Of a DNA stretch of 64,000 bases, positions 1-12,500 are shown one piece after another. The first letter of the stretch is position 1. Each line of letters starts with the position of its first letter. A program made the translations under genes and the position numbers. The stretch is taken from NCBI GenBank assembly GCA_963920765.1, contig OY987248.1:2051001-2115000 (forward strand), read 5' to 3'. Below the pieces are notes generated by a model. It did not search any database. It was not told where the DNA came from and worked only from the letters and a program-made list of their open reading frames with translations. The stretch comes from Ulota crispa (taxonomy: Eukaryota > Streptophyta > Bryopsida > Orthotrichales > Orthotrichaceae).

Positions 1-143
1 GCAGTATACATTCAGCTTCTTATAGAATTCCCTTTCGAGCCTCTGTATTCGTTCAGCATGACGTTGATGCAGGAGTAGCATGCCAGATCTAATTTCACAG
101 CTCAATTACACATTGTGTGAGTCTTTTACGACTTAGAACAGTT

Positions 144-512
144 ATGCCGCGAGGGGTGAAGAAAGAGAATCTGCCGTCGAAGGTGTGCGAGGTGTGCAAG
201 CGGCCCTTCACGTGGCGCAAGGTGTGGGAGCGGTGCTGGGATGACGTGAAGACGTGCAGTGATCGCTGCAAGGTGGAGCGGAAGAAGCAGCAGAACAAGG
301 CCAAGAAGGATGAATCCAACTCCGTCAACACCACCAAGGAGACTGGTCCAGAAGCTAACCAGATATTGAAGACGGACAACGGTTTAGGGTTGGTCAGTTC
401 GTTTGGAAGGATGCCTGCTAGCAACCTTCAATTGCCCTTGCATCATCAATTTCTTTTCTTCTCTTTATCTGTCCATAGATTCATGGCATTGCATAGGTTG
501 CAGTGTCTTTGA
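144..512 (+). CDS. DUF2256 family small zinc-cluster protein
   Basis: The reading frame opens [18 protein letters not shown] and continues with [23 protein letters not shown]. This is the compact DUF2256 signature: NLP-K-C-x2-C, then a WRK-x-WE-x-CWD-x-VK-x-CS-x2-C block with two CxxC/CxxxC-like cysteine pairs, and a Lys/Glu-rich tail. The family is short and of unknown biochemical role; the cysteines suggest a bound metal. The ATG at 144 is preferred because it starts directly before the conserved block, though an in-frame ATG at 117 would add nine residues. The last third (from about residue 65) has no family features and lies in a segment repeated twice downstream, so the true C-terminus may differ through splicing. 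Identification is good; the exact end is uncertain. Confidence 0.75.
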   Translation: MPRGVKKENLPSKVCEVCKRPFTWRKVWERCWDDVKTCSDRCKVERKKQQNKAKKDESNSVNTTKETGPEANQILKTDNGLGLVSSFGRMPASNLQLPLHHQFLFFSLSVHRFMALHRLQCL

Positions 513-1414
513 TTAGGGCACTGTCTGTCCAAAGCTATACTAAATCCAAAGAGACTGGTCCAGAAGCGAACTAGATGTTGAAGACGGACAACAGAATGGC
601 GTAGGTTAGTTCTTTTGCAAGGATGCCTGCTAGCTACCTTCAATTGCCCCTGCATCATCATTTTCTTTTCTTCTCTTTATTTGTTCATAGATTCATGGCA
701 TAGCATAGGTTGCAGTGTCTTTAATTAGGGCAACGTCGATCTTGTCTGTTCAAAGTCATACTAAATTCAGCTCAATTTCTTGCTAAGTGAATTTCTGCAA
801 ACTACTAAGTCGGTTCATAACTTGTGCGATGGTTTTATTCTTGAATGTGCAGCTTGCAGAATAAGTTATAATGCCTAACCGTAATTTTACTGAACGTAGT
901 TCACTCGAGTTTTTTTTTTTTTTTTTTCTTCTAACTTGAAGGTACAGTGGAGATGGCTGTTTAGAATGTTGTGTTCTAGTACTTGACTATCATTGATTCG
1001 TTTGGAGAATTGGAGATTATTGTGCCCTTGATGTTACGAGTTCCTAGCTGCATCATCGTTTTCTTTCCTTCTCTTTATCTGTCCATAGATTCATGGCATT
1101 GCATAGGTTGTAGTGTCTTTGATTAGGGCACGTTGATCATGTTCATTCAATGTCATACTAAATTCAGCTATTTTTTTTTGCTGAAGTGAATTTTTGCAAA
1201 CCACTAAGTCGGTCCATAGATTTATTCTTGAGTGTGCAGCTTGACAAGAAAGTTGTAACGCCAAACCCTAATCTATTAAACGTAGTTCACTCGAGTTTTT
1301 TTGATTTGTTTGTTTTTCCAACTTGAAGGTACAGTGGAGATGGCTGTTTAGAATGTTGTGTTCTAGGACTTGACTGTCAGTGATTCGCTTGGAGAACTGG
1401 AGATTATTGGGCTC
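332..1414. repeat. Three partial tandem copies of the 3' part of the DUF2256 gene
   Basis: The segment beginning at GAGACTGGTCCAGAAGC (about 340) recurs from about 551, and a shorter copy starts near 1048. All three carry the track CATAGATTCATGGCAT followed by a diverged GGTTGCAGTGTCTTT-like run. Units two and three also share a homologous block containing CGTAGTTCACTCGAG, a T-rich run and CTTGAAGGTACAGTGGAGAT. The copies have point changes and indels, so the duplications are not recent. The second and third copies have lost the open frame. Confidence 0.8.
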
Positions 1415-1420
1415 TTTATG

Positions 1421-2368
1421 TGTCATGACCCTTGACGGATGAGTGATTGATGGATGAATTAGTTCATAATAAATAAATGTGAATTAGTAATTAAACCACC
1501 AAGGATGGATGAAAGATTGATGAAGGAATTAATTCACAATGAATTGTGAATTAATGGATTGTGAATTAATAGTTAAACAATTGGTGAGGAACTAATTTAC
1601 TATAAATTGTAAATTAGTAGATAAGATGCAAAGGCTGAGAGATGGACATGTGCAGATGATGGATTTATGCATTGGAGGTAGACAACTCCATTTGAATGAC
1701 AAGTGTACGGGATGTACACTTGAAGTTAAGGGTACATGACGTACTTTTGATGACAAGTATCAGGATGACTTGATGACAAGTATTAGGATGACTTGATGAC
1801 AAGTATCAGATGAACCATGGATGATAAATGTATTGGATGTACACTTGATGATAAGCCAAAGGATTGGAACTTGGAGCTATACAACTCCAAGTAAAAGATG
1901 AGATATGATATGAGTCATATTTAGCATATAACTAAGAGTTTTACCTTAGCAAAGGGTTGGAGATGAATAGTAAAAATAGGAAAATAAAAATAGTTAAAGT
2001 AACTATTTTTATGAAGAGGGCAGATAGTATAAAATGGGGCTCAAAGGGTGAGGAGATTAATTCTTGTTGGAAATTAGTCTCTCTCTATGGTTGGGTGGTT
2101 GAGCTCCTTGTGGTTTTTATAGTTTATTGTGTATAGATTGTTGTTTTACTTGAATGTTTGGATGATTTAAGTTACGGACCGTGGGAGGTTTGTAACATTA
2201 TGCTACGAATCGATTAGGGTTCTATGAGGTCTTTGTTACAACTTTGGAATGCCGTGCATTGGCAGCTCAATAGGGTACGAATCCATTTTCATGCAAACTA
2301 GGATCGGTGCTCAGACCCATGGCTTTTTGTGGCAGCCAAGTGCATAGTCATCAGTCCTCATTCCAACA
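1421..2368 (+). mobile_element. Possible solo LTR (Ty3/gypsy-like termini)
   Basis: The segment begins TGTCATGACCCTTGACGGAT, the kind of start seen on many plant gypsy LTRs, and ends TTCCAACA. A TATAAAA box lies at 2028-2034 with a transcript-like stretch after it. It starts where the third DUF2256-derived repeat unit ends. I see no primer-binding site, polypurine tract or retroviral-type domains beside it and no clean 5-bp target duplication. It is therefore a solo LTR at best. Confidence 0.4.
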
Positions 2369-5300
2369 GTTAAAGATAAATCTTGAATGAACAGTCATGC
2401 TAGAGAAAGGCACTCCCTTGATTGGGCCAATTTTTAAATTCCTTCACCCCTAATAGAGCAAACGAGTTTATTGCTTGAAACAAGGCCTTTTGTTGTATGT
2501 GGTAGTAGTTTTTGAAAATAACCAATATCTTGGATGGAATGTGTTTGCTTTTAGTGTATGTATGTGTAGAATTTAGAGTTTGAGTTGATTTCAGCCTTGA
2601 CCTAAAACAAATCTGCTTTGGCATGATTTTTTTATGTGTAGGCAATTTGTACTTGTTTATTTTGTAAACTCCCAATTTTATCTTGAAAATGGAAGCCGAG
2701 ACTTAAGCATAATGAGAAAATAAAGTTTGTGTGAGAAACTTAGTGGAAACCTTTTTCATAACGAGAACGGATGCAATCGTTGTTTTCCATTGTTTCATGA
2801 TTTGGATTGGATCTAGCTTTGTCTCCATGTTTACTCCTATACTCTTTGAAGGATGAACACATTTCTTAGGAATTACTATAATGCATAAACTTGTGAATTC
2901 TTGCATCCATAAGGCATGTTCTTTCTTTGTGAATATACCTAAGTTTGAAATAACTTGTTTTTGGTATCAATGGAAGGAGGATGAAATGAATTCTTACTTG
3001 AAAATAGTTAATAACTCCATTTAATTTGCAAGTGAAAACTAGCCACATCTTTTGTTTTGGTTAATCAATATTGTAGGAAATGAAAACTTGCTCCCTAGCT
3101 AATTAGTATAACATCTTTTTAAAGTGCTTGTGCATGTATTTATATACAAAATAATGCTACTATTGCCATGGCTTTTGACAACACTTTTTGCTAGTGCCAC
3201 CATAGTCCACTTGTCTATTGCTTTTTTCACTTCTTTTCACACACCATTTTTTTCTCATGAAGGTTGACTTTGCTAACATCTTTGCAAACCATAGAGTTTG
3301 GATATTTACGTTTTAAAAGTAGATTCATCACTAAGTCTACCTATTGCAATAAACATTTAGGCTGCCCTTGCAATCACATTTGTCTAGGATGAAACTACAG
3401 TGTGTATTATATGAAGCATACCATTAGATGAAAAAAGTGCATTGAGGTAGGTGACACTTATTAAGAGGTGTGGGTGGCATGTGGTAGCACTATAATCACT
3501 TCTATCTTGGAGACATTCTTATCAAGAAACCTATAATGAGGTCGTACATGAAGCAAAAAGTTCATTTGTTTTAGAGACCTTTTATATTGTAGGTGTATGA
3601 GCATTTGCACATAGCCTTGCAATTGCGAGTTCCAAAAACCAAATGGTGAGGGCATATCTGCAACTAAGAGCATGTTGAAATCCCAAAAGTTCCACCTTCA
3701 TTATGGAGTTCGAACGCATGAGTAAGTTTAGGAGGACAAGTGGACCACATGAGCTTCAATTGTAGGCCTCAACCAACCATCAAGTTGCGATTGCAAAATC
3801 AAACCAAAAACCTATTGGGTTTGAGAGCCCTGGCAAATTATCTAAACCCTTAATGTTTGCGTTTCTGAGTTGCAATCAAACAAGCCCTTGCTTGCATATG
3901 GCAATACTGGGTTTGCATTGAGGCATGCCAAGTAGAGTGGGCATGCAAAGTGTTTTGCATGTGTTTTGGGTGTAACATTGCAAATGATCAAAGCCTAAAA
4001 AAAACAAAATTTCAAAATCATAGCTCAAACTCCCATTTTGGATGTTTAAAGGTATCCTTGATGATTGTCAACCAAAGCAAAATCATCAAAAGAACTCACT
4101 TTTTACAAATCAATAAAATCTTCTTAATTTTTTTGGGTTCTTTATTTTCAACCATACAATTAACATGATGTACACCCTAATAATAAATTTCATTAACTTT
4201 ACTTAAATATTCTAAGACTTAGGCTCGGAAATGGTTAAATATGCAACTTACAGTGCACTATTGTATTGTAAAAACACATTTGAATGTAATGTAATGTTAG
4301 GCTTGTCAATTTGATCATATTGCGGGTCATATTGACAACCCGTTTGGTGTTTTGTTCAAGATACATTTCATTCCTTTATGTCTTCAAATGAACTTTAATG
4401 TACAAATTCTTTTCTATGAATCATTATGCATTTTAGATTTGTTAGAAGTTGTTACTTCTTCTTGAGTTTGTAAGAGTATCATAGGCTTGTGACTTTCTCA
4501 TATGCCATATGATTTATGTTTGTATTTATTGTTATGCAAAAAAAACCAATGTTTCTTCCAATCAGCTTCTAAGTTTCTAATTTACACATTTTAAATATAT
4601 ATGACTTCATCTTATTTATCATTGTGTAAATCATAAATTTTATAGTGGATTATTTTGATTAATATTGTATTTATTACAAACAATGAAGAAAGGTTGGAAA
4701 CTAAAACTAATAAAATTCAATGAAATTGGAATTTTCTAAAGAAGAGTTAGGAAATGTATTTTATGTTTGTATACAATATTTTATACTTTAGACTCCAAAT
4801 ATTTGCAGTGAAAGCATTTAAATTAAAATATTATTTTAAAAAAACTGTTTTTATGATTTTGCTTACTAAAATTTGATATTTATTCATACACTAAATGTAA
4901 AACATCAAGAAATTTATGAAAACACCAATATATAAATGGAAAACACCAAAATATTCATGCAAAACATTGCAAGTTTTATGCAAATATCAAGACATTTATG
5001 TTCTTCAACACTAGAAAATTTCCTTATGATTTTGAGACAAAATCCAAAAATGCATGAATAGTCCCACTATAGTTAAATTTGACATTATAGTTGCAACTTG
5101 AGTCTAATTCTCTTTCATAATAGATAATTTTATTACAATTTTTTGATGACTTTTCAACGTGTAGGTTTGTTGGATATTTAACACTTGATAGCTACAAAAT
5201 GTTTTCCCTTTTACGTTTTAATTGGGATGAGCCCTGTATTTTACTACATAATGTTACAATGTTTGCTATTCGACTACTTGTTATGCTCTCAATACTTTGT

Positions 5301-7870
5301 ATCTGAAGGCTTGTTTAGAATTTGGTGTTGAAAATACTTTAAAGTTCAATAAATTTAACTAAGTTGTAATTTTTAGTAATTTTTGTTTGTGAACTATTCT
5401 TTTTGAAATCTAGTTTTAGCATCAAAAATCTAATTTTGAAAATGATTGATTGTAATTTTTCTATTCAAGATTTTGTGAAAGGGTCTTGACTTTCTATTGT
5501 GTTGAGAGCTCTTGGAAATGAGCCTCAAAATAACTAGATATTGAAGAAAAAGTCACACTAGAAATTTATTTAAAAAAATCATAGAAGAGCTTTTGAAATG
5601 CCATAAAGTAATCAAAGTTATATATGCTATGTCCTTTAACCTTATATATTTTTGGTGACCAATTTTTTAGATTCAACATGTGAATAGAGGATTGAAAGAC
5701 TTCACGTCATTTTCACAATTTTAACACCCTCATGATCAAAAATTATAATGTTTCAATCTATAAGTGATATTGTTGTGTTTTCTTTTCCCATGTGATCTAT
5801 AACGTATCTAGTTTAAATTTGTTTGGTTATGATTTTTAAAAAATTGATACAATTTATTAAAATGTTGGCTTTTTGTTCAATTTAGAGCAAACTCCTAGCA
5901 GCTCAAAAAAGGCCTCAGGCATCTAGGAGTTAAATTTCCTTGGAGGAAGCCATTGCTTTCTTTTAAAAGCTTTTGATTGAGATTTAAGCTCAAAAGCTCC
6001 ATTTGAAATTTTGAAATACACACACCAGTTACATTATCCCTAATTACGGAGCTTGTCCCGCCCAGGCCCAGCTTCGTCTTGTCCGAAACAAATCGATGAA
6101 AATCCTAATTTTGCTTTTCGGCGATAAATCAGCATCCAGTGCACATGTAGCAGTAGTTTAACTCCATTTTCTTTACAGCTATACAAAAAATTCAAATCAC
6201 AAGTTCAAACATCCATGTGTTAAAACTTGAAAACTTCACATACATAGCAATTGTGAGTACCTCAGTGTTAGATTTAAGTTTTGGAAAGGTTTGGATGTGT
6301 TTTAAGCCACTCGATTCACATTTGGGAGCACTGATCACAACTGAAGGGAAAAAGGAGCGATCGCCGGAAGGGCAATAAGGGATCTCTAAACCCTAATCTA
6401 ATTGGAGTAGAGCTTAAAGTTGCAGAGAGCAGGTTACTCTGTGGATACAAATGATATGGCATTGTGATAAGTCTGACGTGTAGATAGAATCCTTCAGAGC
6501 GAGGTCCAAATTTCGATAGCACAAAGCAATACTACTTACACTGAATATTGCATTTAGGTTGCCTTGACAATTAGGTTGCCTTACTTTGGTAAGTTGCCTC
6601 ATGCCTCATCATTTGGCCACTTACAGGTGCATGTAACTCTTTAAACATTTGAATTTCATATGATTTATGACTTGAAAGTTATTAGTTTGTTTTTTCTCAA
6701 CTTTGTTGTTGTTAATGTACCATTTAAAAAATTGTTTGTTACAATAAATTTTGATGGAATTATTGTAGTAGCAATAAGTATTTATATAGTGTGAAATGTC
6801 AAGAAATTAGTGTGGGGCAACCTAAACGCAATCTTCAGTGTAGTGATCCGCGATATGAGTGTCATTTGTAGCACAATTGGCTAAAAAAATTGCTAAAAGT
6901 CTAAATTTATTAAGTTATTCACTCTAAAGTTCACATGTTTTTGAGCTATGTAAGGATTTTGGTAGCAATCCTTCAAAATTTAAGGTAAAAGGCTCATAAA
7001 CCATGTGGTAATTTTGAACCGCCTTGTAGGAGTTTCAAAAACCATGCACTCAGCTTCTCAAAATGGGTTACATTTTTTATGTTTAGAAATTGTACTTGTG
7101 CATGCACGGTTTTAGAACCCCAAGAGAGTGACATGAGTTACCATTAAGTGTGTTAATTGGCTATAACTGTGTTGAGTTGTGACCTTTAGTAAAATATAGA
7201 TATACATCATACTAAAATAAATGAAAGCATGTTCTCAATAATGATTTGAGCATTGGAATATGGAATGGGTGCTTGCATGTTTTAAGAGCCTCATAATTGG
7301 AGCATTCTTGGTTTTGTAGTGGTTGCTTTTAGGACTCTTGTGCTCCATTTATAAGCCGCCTTTGCATCATGAATGCTAACACCTATGATCTCAAATAGCT
7401 ACTTATGCACCTTTTGCTTTGATAAATTGTAGTTAAGTCATACTAACTCATAAAATTTCAAATTAAATGACCATAGAATTGTTTTCTTTTGACTTTAAAG
7501 CAAAAATATTTTTAGATTGCTAATCTAACTTTATTTAAGTACAAACGTCATCTTTCTGGCTAGAAACACTGCTAAAAACACCATATTAGGTAAAGTGGGC
7601 AAAAGAGCACATTTTGGGACTTCTAAAGGGTTTCCTGAAGATTTGAGGTGACCACCTCAAATTGAGCTTGAGTGTTTTTTTTTGGCACACGTGTCCTCAC
7701 TTGAGAGGAGAAATTTGAGAGGGAAAAAATTGTAGTGGTTTAGATTGAATAGTATACCTTTGAATTTGGTTTAAGGTAAATTTTTGGGTTGAAGGTGGAG
7801 TACAAAATGGTACCTCCGTTTTTCCCAATTTACCCAACATGGCGTTTAAAACTCTAAAAACTCTTCAAGT
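2369..7870. other. AT-rich gene-free stretch
   Basis: Only short unrelated open frames occur here and none resembles a known protein. A dispersed repeat (5306-5789) lies inside. A slightly GC-richer patch at 6030-6600 carries a telo-box-like AAACCCTAA near 6390, but no gene start can be tied to it. Most of the stretch is low-complexity A/T sequence. Confidence 0.6.
5306..5789 (+). repeat. Dispersed repeat R1, copy 1
   Basis: This stretch aligns with 32546-33002 on the same strand and with 51911-52400 on the opposite strand. Shared tracks include GAGAGCTCTTGGAAATGAGCC, cut here to GAGCTCTTGGAAATGAGCC, and TTTTAGCATCAAAAA. Copies two and three each have an end beginning TTAAC[TC]CCTAAATG. Copy 1 lacks a recognisable TTAA terminus and looks truncated. 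There is no coding capacity. Confidence 0.7.
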
Positions 7871-7935
7871 TTAACACTGTAAAGTTCACATGTTTGTTTA
7901 GCTGTATAAAGGTTTTGGTAGCCAATCCTTCGAAA
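6880..7935. repeat. Diverged direct repeats about 960 bp apart
   Basis: About 90 bp around AAAGTTCACATGTTT with a following GGTTTTGGTAGC-like run occur at 6885-6980 and again at 7845-7930 in the same orientation. The interval between them is AT-rich and has no coding features. The copies could bracket an old insertion or mark a segmental duplication. Confidence 0.5.
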
Positions 7936-8325
7936 CGTAGCCACAGTTTAACGATCGCTGATACTTCTGGACAGCGGCCACTGACAGCTGACAATTTTCA
8001 TGAGTCCATGAAACTGGTAGCGCAACTGCTTAATCTTATTGTCATGCAGAAAAAGACAATTGATACAGCTCACTTTTCCCTAGAAAGACAGAGGAGCACA
8101 ACTGCTGCGGCTATACTGTGCCCCCACACTGTCACAGTGTCACTTGTACCAGCCAATTGAGGCGCTTTTATCAATGTCCGACTCGGCATGCATATCTTCT
8201 CAAGACTCGGGGCTGACAGAGTCCACAACAATTCGTACTTCTTGAGCTGAACAGGAATCTAGACCTCTTCTCGATAGTAAGCTTAGTTCAGCGAGACACT
8301 GACCGACCTCAGAATCGTCAAGAAT

Positions 8326-8914
8326 TGAAAGATCCTGTTCTCAGAAAATTATGTTTGGAGACAACCTTTGAGCAAAAGAATCAATGCAAGTTCGCTGGAG
8401 TTAACTTACTTATTCTTCGCTTTCAGATATAATCTTCCGAATTCGAAGGATTCTGTACCGAAGGTTGGATTTCATTAATATCGCATCAGTTGTTAGTTTT
8501 TTATGTTTGTAAAACGGGATCACATCGTGCGTTCCGATGTTTCCAAGGCTGAAACCTGGAATATCATATGTTGCTCTCCGATTCCGTGATTAGCTACTTT
8601 CTTAGATGATCTACAAAAAAATGAAAGATCCTGTTCTGCAGAATTATGTTTTGGAGACAAACTTTGAGCAGAGGGATCAATGCAAATTTGCTAGAGTTAA
8701 GCTACTTGGTCTTTGCTCTCAGATATCCTGCCATACTCTTCCGAATTTCGAAGGATTTTGTACCGAAGGTTAGATTTCATTAATATCGCATCTTTGTTTT
8801 TTATGTTTGTAAAACTGGATCACATCGTGCGTTCCGATGTTTCCAAGGCCGAAACCTGAAATATCATATGTTGCTCTCCGATTTCGTGATTAGCTGTTTT
8901 CTTAGATGATCTAC
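8326..8914 (+). repeat. Tandem duplication upstream of the GABA transaminase gene
   Basis: A unit of about 290 bp running from TGAAAGATCCTGTTCT to CTTAGATGATCTAC is present twice (8326-8614 and 8621-8914). Matching blocks include GGATCACATCGTGCGTTCCG and CATATGTTGCTCTCCGAT. It lies 0.7-1.3 kb before the transaminase start codon, so it could be promoter or 5' untranslated sequence. Neither copy has an extended open frame. Confidence 0.85.
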
Positions 8915-9582
8915 AGCACGGCTCTTTTTTTTTTTTTTTTTCCTCTTAATACCTAAAAGAGATACTCTAGCTTGTAATGAGCTCGTTTATGAATTGTCAC
9001 TTCCCAAACAAGCACTGAATGTTTCTTTGATTGCAGATAATTGATCAGTTGCTTTTGTCCGCCTCAGTCGGCCTACAAGGGAACGCTGTCAATTTGGTCA
9101 TTTCTTTTTTTTAGATTCAGACGTGTCAATTCGGACAGTTTTTTCTTTTGTCAAATTCAGACAGGTTTAATCACTTCGGATGTGTCAATTCAAACACTGT
9201 TTCTTTGTGTCTCTGTGCACATTAGACTGATGGGGTCGTAAATTTGTGTACAATCTTCTCTTGAAATCACATGGGTTAATGGAGTAGCATCCTTTATTGA
9301 TGTGTCATAATTATAATTACTATAAATTCTATCCTAATTAACATGCTCAAATTGACTACATATGTTCAAAATGACACAAAGATTGTCAAATTAAACAATT
9401 TTTGTAGATATAGCCATGTTGATTTGGACATATTTTATCATTTTGGACAGTTTCCCTTGTAGTTAATTAGCAGCATGAGCTTGTGTTGGGTTTTGAAGTG
9501 CGAATCCAGATTGTGTGCATGTGCAATTGCTTGTACATAAACTTACATGGATACATTCAATCCCTGTAGGTCTGCTTGTGAG

Positions 9583-12500
9583 ATGGGAACCCTACATCAA
9601 CATCAAGCACTTGCTGCCGGGGAATTGGGAGACCACTTTATTGGAACTAACGTCGAGCCTGACGCCGTTTCCACTCAGAAGTTGAATGATCCACATTTGG
9701 CTTCTGATTCAAAGAATGAGGGGTAAGAATCACACTCTTGAATTATGCCGAAAGCATGAAACGTGATATTCGTGAATTTGGGGAAAAATCCCGATTTTGG
9801 GATTTTTGAAAATTTGACAATTTAAGAATTTTTAGGTGATTTAGAGTGAATTTCATGATGGTTTCTCCAAGGTCATATATCAATGATGAAATGGCAGGAG
9901 GGAATTATCAAAAAATTCATATTAATTCATCAAAATGTTCTCATAAAATGCAAAGTTCAATATCCCCAAAGTCTATTTTAGGAAAGTGTTTTTCCCAAAT
10001 TAACAAATATTGTGTGTTATTGAGGTTCAAATTCCCTAATTAATGCAGTTGCTTGAGGCTTTTTACCCGTAATTATAGGACCAAGAAGCCTAGATTAAGC
10101 GCCGTACTCTGTTAGAAGTTTTGTGAACATCATACGAAGACGTCTTTTGGACCAGTTTTTTTGTTTTGTTTTTTTACGAACACATGGAATGTCCATAGCT
10201 GTTTTGTGGTGGTATGATGTTTCGCTTCTTCTGAATTATGTCTTTTGTAATATGGTTGATCTTTTTGGAACCATGAGTACTTTATCAAAAGTAATTGTTC
10301 ACATTTGTTGTTTTGATTCTATTTACTGAGCAAGGTTCTCTTCAAGCTTTGCTGATTTTTTCAAATTATGGAGTTTAACTTTCTGGTTTCAAGTTTTTGT
10401 GTTTCTCACGTAGCGATGTTACCAAGGAACTTGACGATTCTTGACTTGTTTGGGTTCAGGAGTACATTCGAAGGGCATTCAATGCTGGCACCTTTTACAT
10501 CGGGGTACCAACAGACGGAAGTAGAGCCACTTATCATTGAAAAGGGCGAGGTACTACTGCATGTTTGCTCTCGTATGAAACTATTGTGGGCCTAGTTTTA
10601 AGGGAAAATTTCATGGATACTCCTGAAGTTTGCAATATTTTCATGGATGCCTCTTCATTTTCAGAAATATCACATATACTCTTGGACCAAAAAAATTTAG
10701 GCGTTTGTTTTGTTGTGCATGTCACTTCCCTTCTTTCTTTGTGCGCACACCACTTCTTTCTTGTTATGCATGCGCACAAAGGAAGAAGGGAAGTGCCATG
10801 CACAGCAAAACTAACACCTAATTATTTTTGGTCCACGGGTATTTGTGAAATTTTTGAAAAAACAGGGGCATCTATGAAAATATTTCAAACTTCAGGTGTA
10901 TTCATGAAATTTTCCCTAGTTTTAAACGACTATATGCTTTTTTGAAATGACTTTTGTTGTGGTGTAGGGTGTCTATGTCTGGGACGTCAAGGGCAAAAAA
11001 TACTTGGATGCTTTGGCGGGGCTCTGGTGTACCTCCTTAGGTACATATTCACACTCAACGCAAATGTATAAAATTTCTGCAATTTAATTGGATAGATTTT
11101 GCAGTTTGCTCCAGTTTTTTGATGCTTCTCCAAGTGCTGGATTGAATTTTAGCCTGGTGTGTTTTTTCAAAGGGTTTAGTGAGGAACGGCTGATGAATGC
11201 CGCATGGAACCAGATGACCAAGCTACCCTTTTACCATTCCTTCTGGAACCGCACCTCACAGCCGCCATTGGTACTTCTAATTTCATTCTACGTTGGTTGA
11301 TTGAGAATGAATGTCAGGTACTATTTTTGTTATTATTTGCTATGTTGGAATGTTGAGGTTTTACTAACATCATAATGTTTCAACTAGGACCTAGCGAAGG
11401 AGCTAATTGATATGTTCAAGCCTGTGAAGATGGGCAAGGTGTTCTTCTGCAATACTGGCTCCGAGGCCAATGACACTCAGGTAGTTTTATCATGAAACCC
11501 CCGGTTTAGGCCTCATGTGTTATTTTAAAGTTTTGAAAAGCTCACATGGGAAATTTGTATCTTCCTATTTTAATTATCCAGTGACCTTCATATGCAATTT
11601 TTTTCACTAATTCTGTTGATATAAATTTCGGACATGCTTGCCTTTTATTTCTCATAAGTTGGTCAATCGAATTGGCCTTTATAAAACCGTGAATCTTCAA
11701 GGGTTTGTCAATACTTCTGAGTCATTTGAACCATGTTAGTATATATTCCTACACTTTGGTATTGGATTCCTACACATTAATATTGTAATCTTACACTGTG
11801 ATACAAGGATCCTACTCTTTCACAAGTGATGAACATCGACATCCTTTGCACTTATTATGCAGCCTGCTGACCTTGTTGTATCTTCATTAAGACGGTTTAA
11901 GATCACTTTGACACGCTTTGCTTACTACCAATGCCGCAGGTGAAATTGGTCTGGTATTACAACAATGCATTAGGAAGAGCAGATAAGAAGAAATTCATTG
12001 CGCGTCAAAAGTCGTAAGTACACCGCAACGGCATGCACTTATGTCATTACGTAATCTGGATGCGAGTACATCTTTTTTTTAAATCTTTCTAAGAACTTTT
12101 TCAGCAATCTTCTGACTTCCAGTTTCAATATTTGGATTGGCCAACTGTCAAGGGCATGTTAAGACTTGTGGATCTGGTATTGTTACAGATATCATGGCTC
12201 AACATTGTCCGCCGCTAGTCTTTCAGGGTGCGTGCTACCAACTCTCAGGCTGTCTGAGTTGTTTTTTGTGAAACCAACGGCCTTTGAGAGCTTTAAGGTC
12301 TCATGATCCTTGAGAATTTCTTGGTTCATACCTTCAATCTAATTTTTTTCGATTTATGGGACAAGAGATAGATCGGTCTAAATTCCTGTGAATTGATAGT
12401 GGCTTAGTATTTGGAACTCATTGTTCAGGCTGACGCCACTCCACACCGGGTTTGACCTACCTACCGGTTTTGTGTTGCATACCGACTGTCCACACTATTG

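Noticed and set aside
10565..10945. 126-residue open frame and its relatives at 24122-24388 and 36610-36873
   Set aside because: They translate the arms of the M1 foldback element on either strand; the similarity between them is that of the repeat, not of a protein family.
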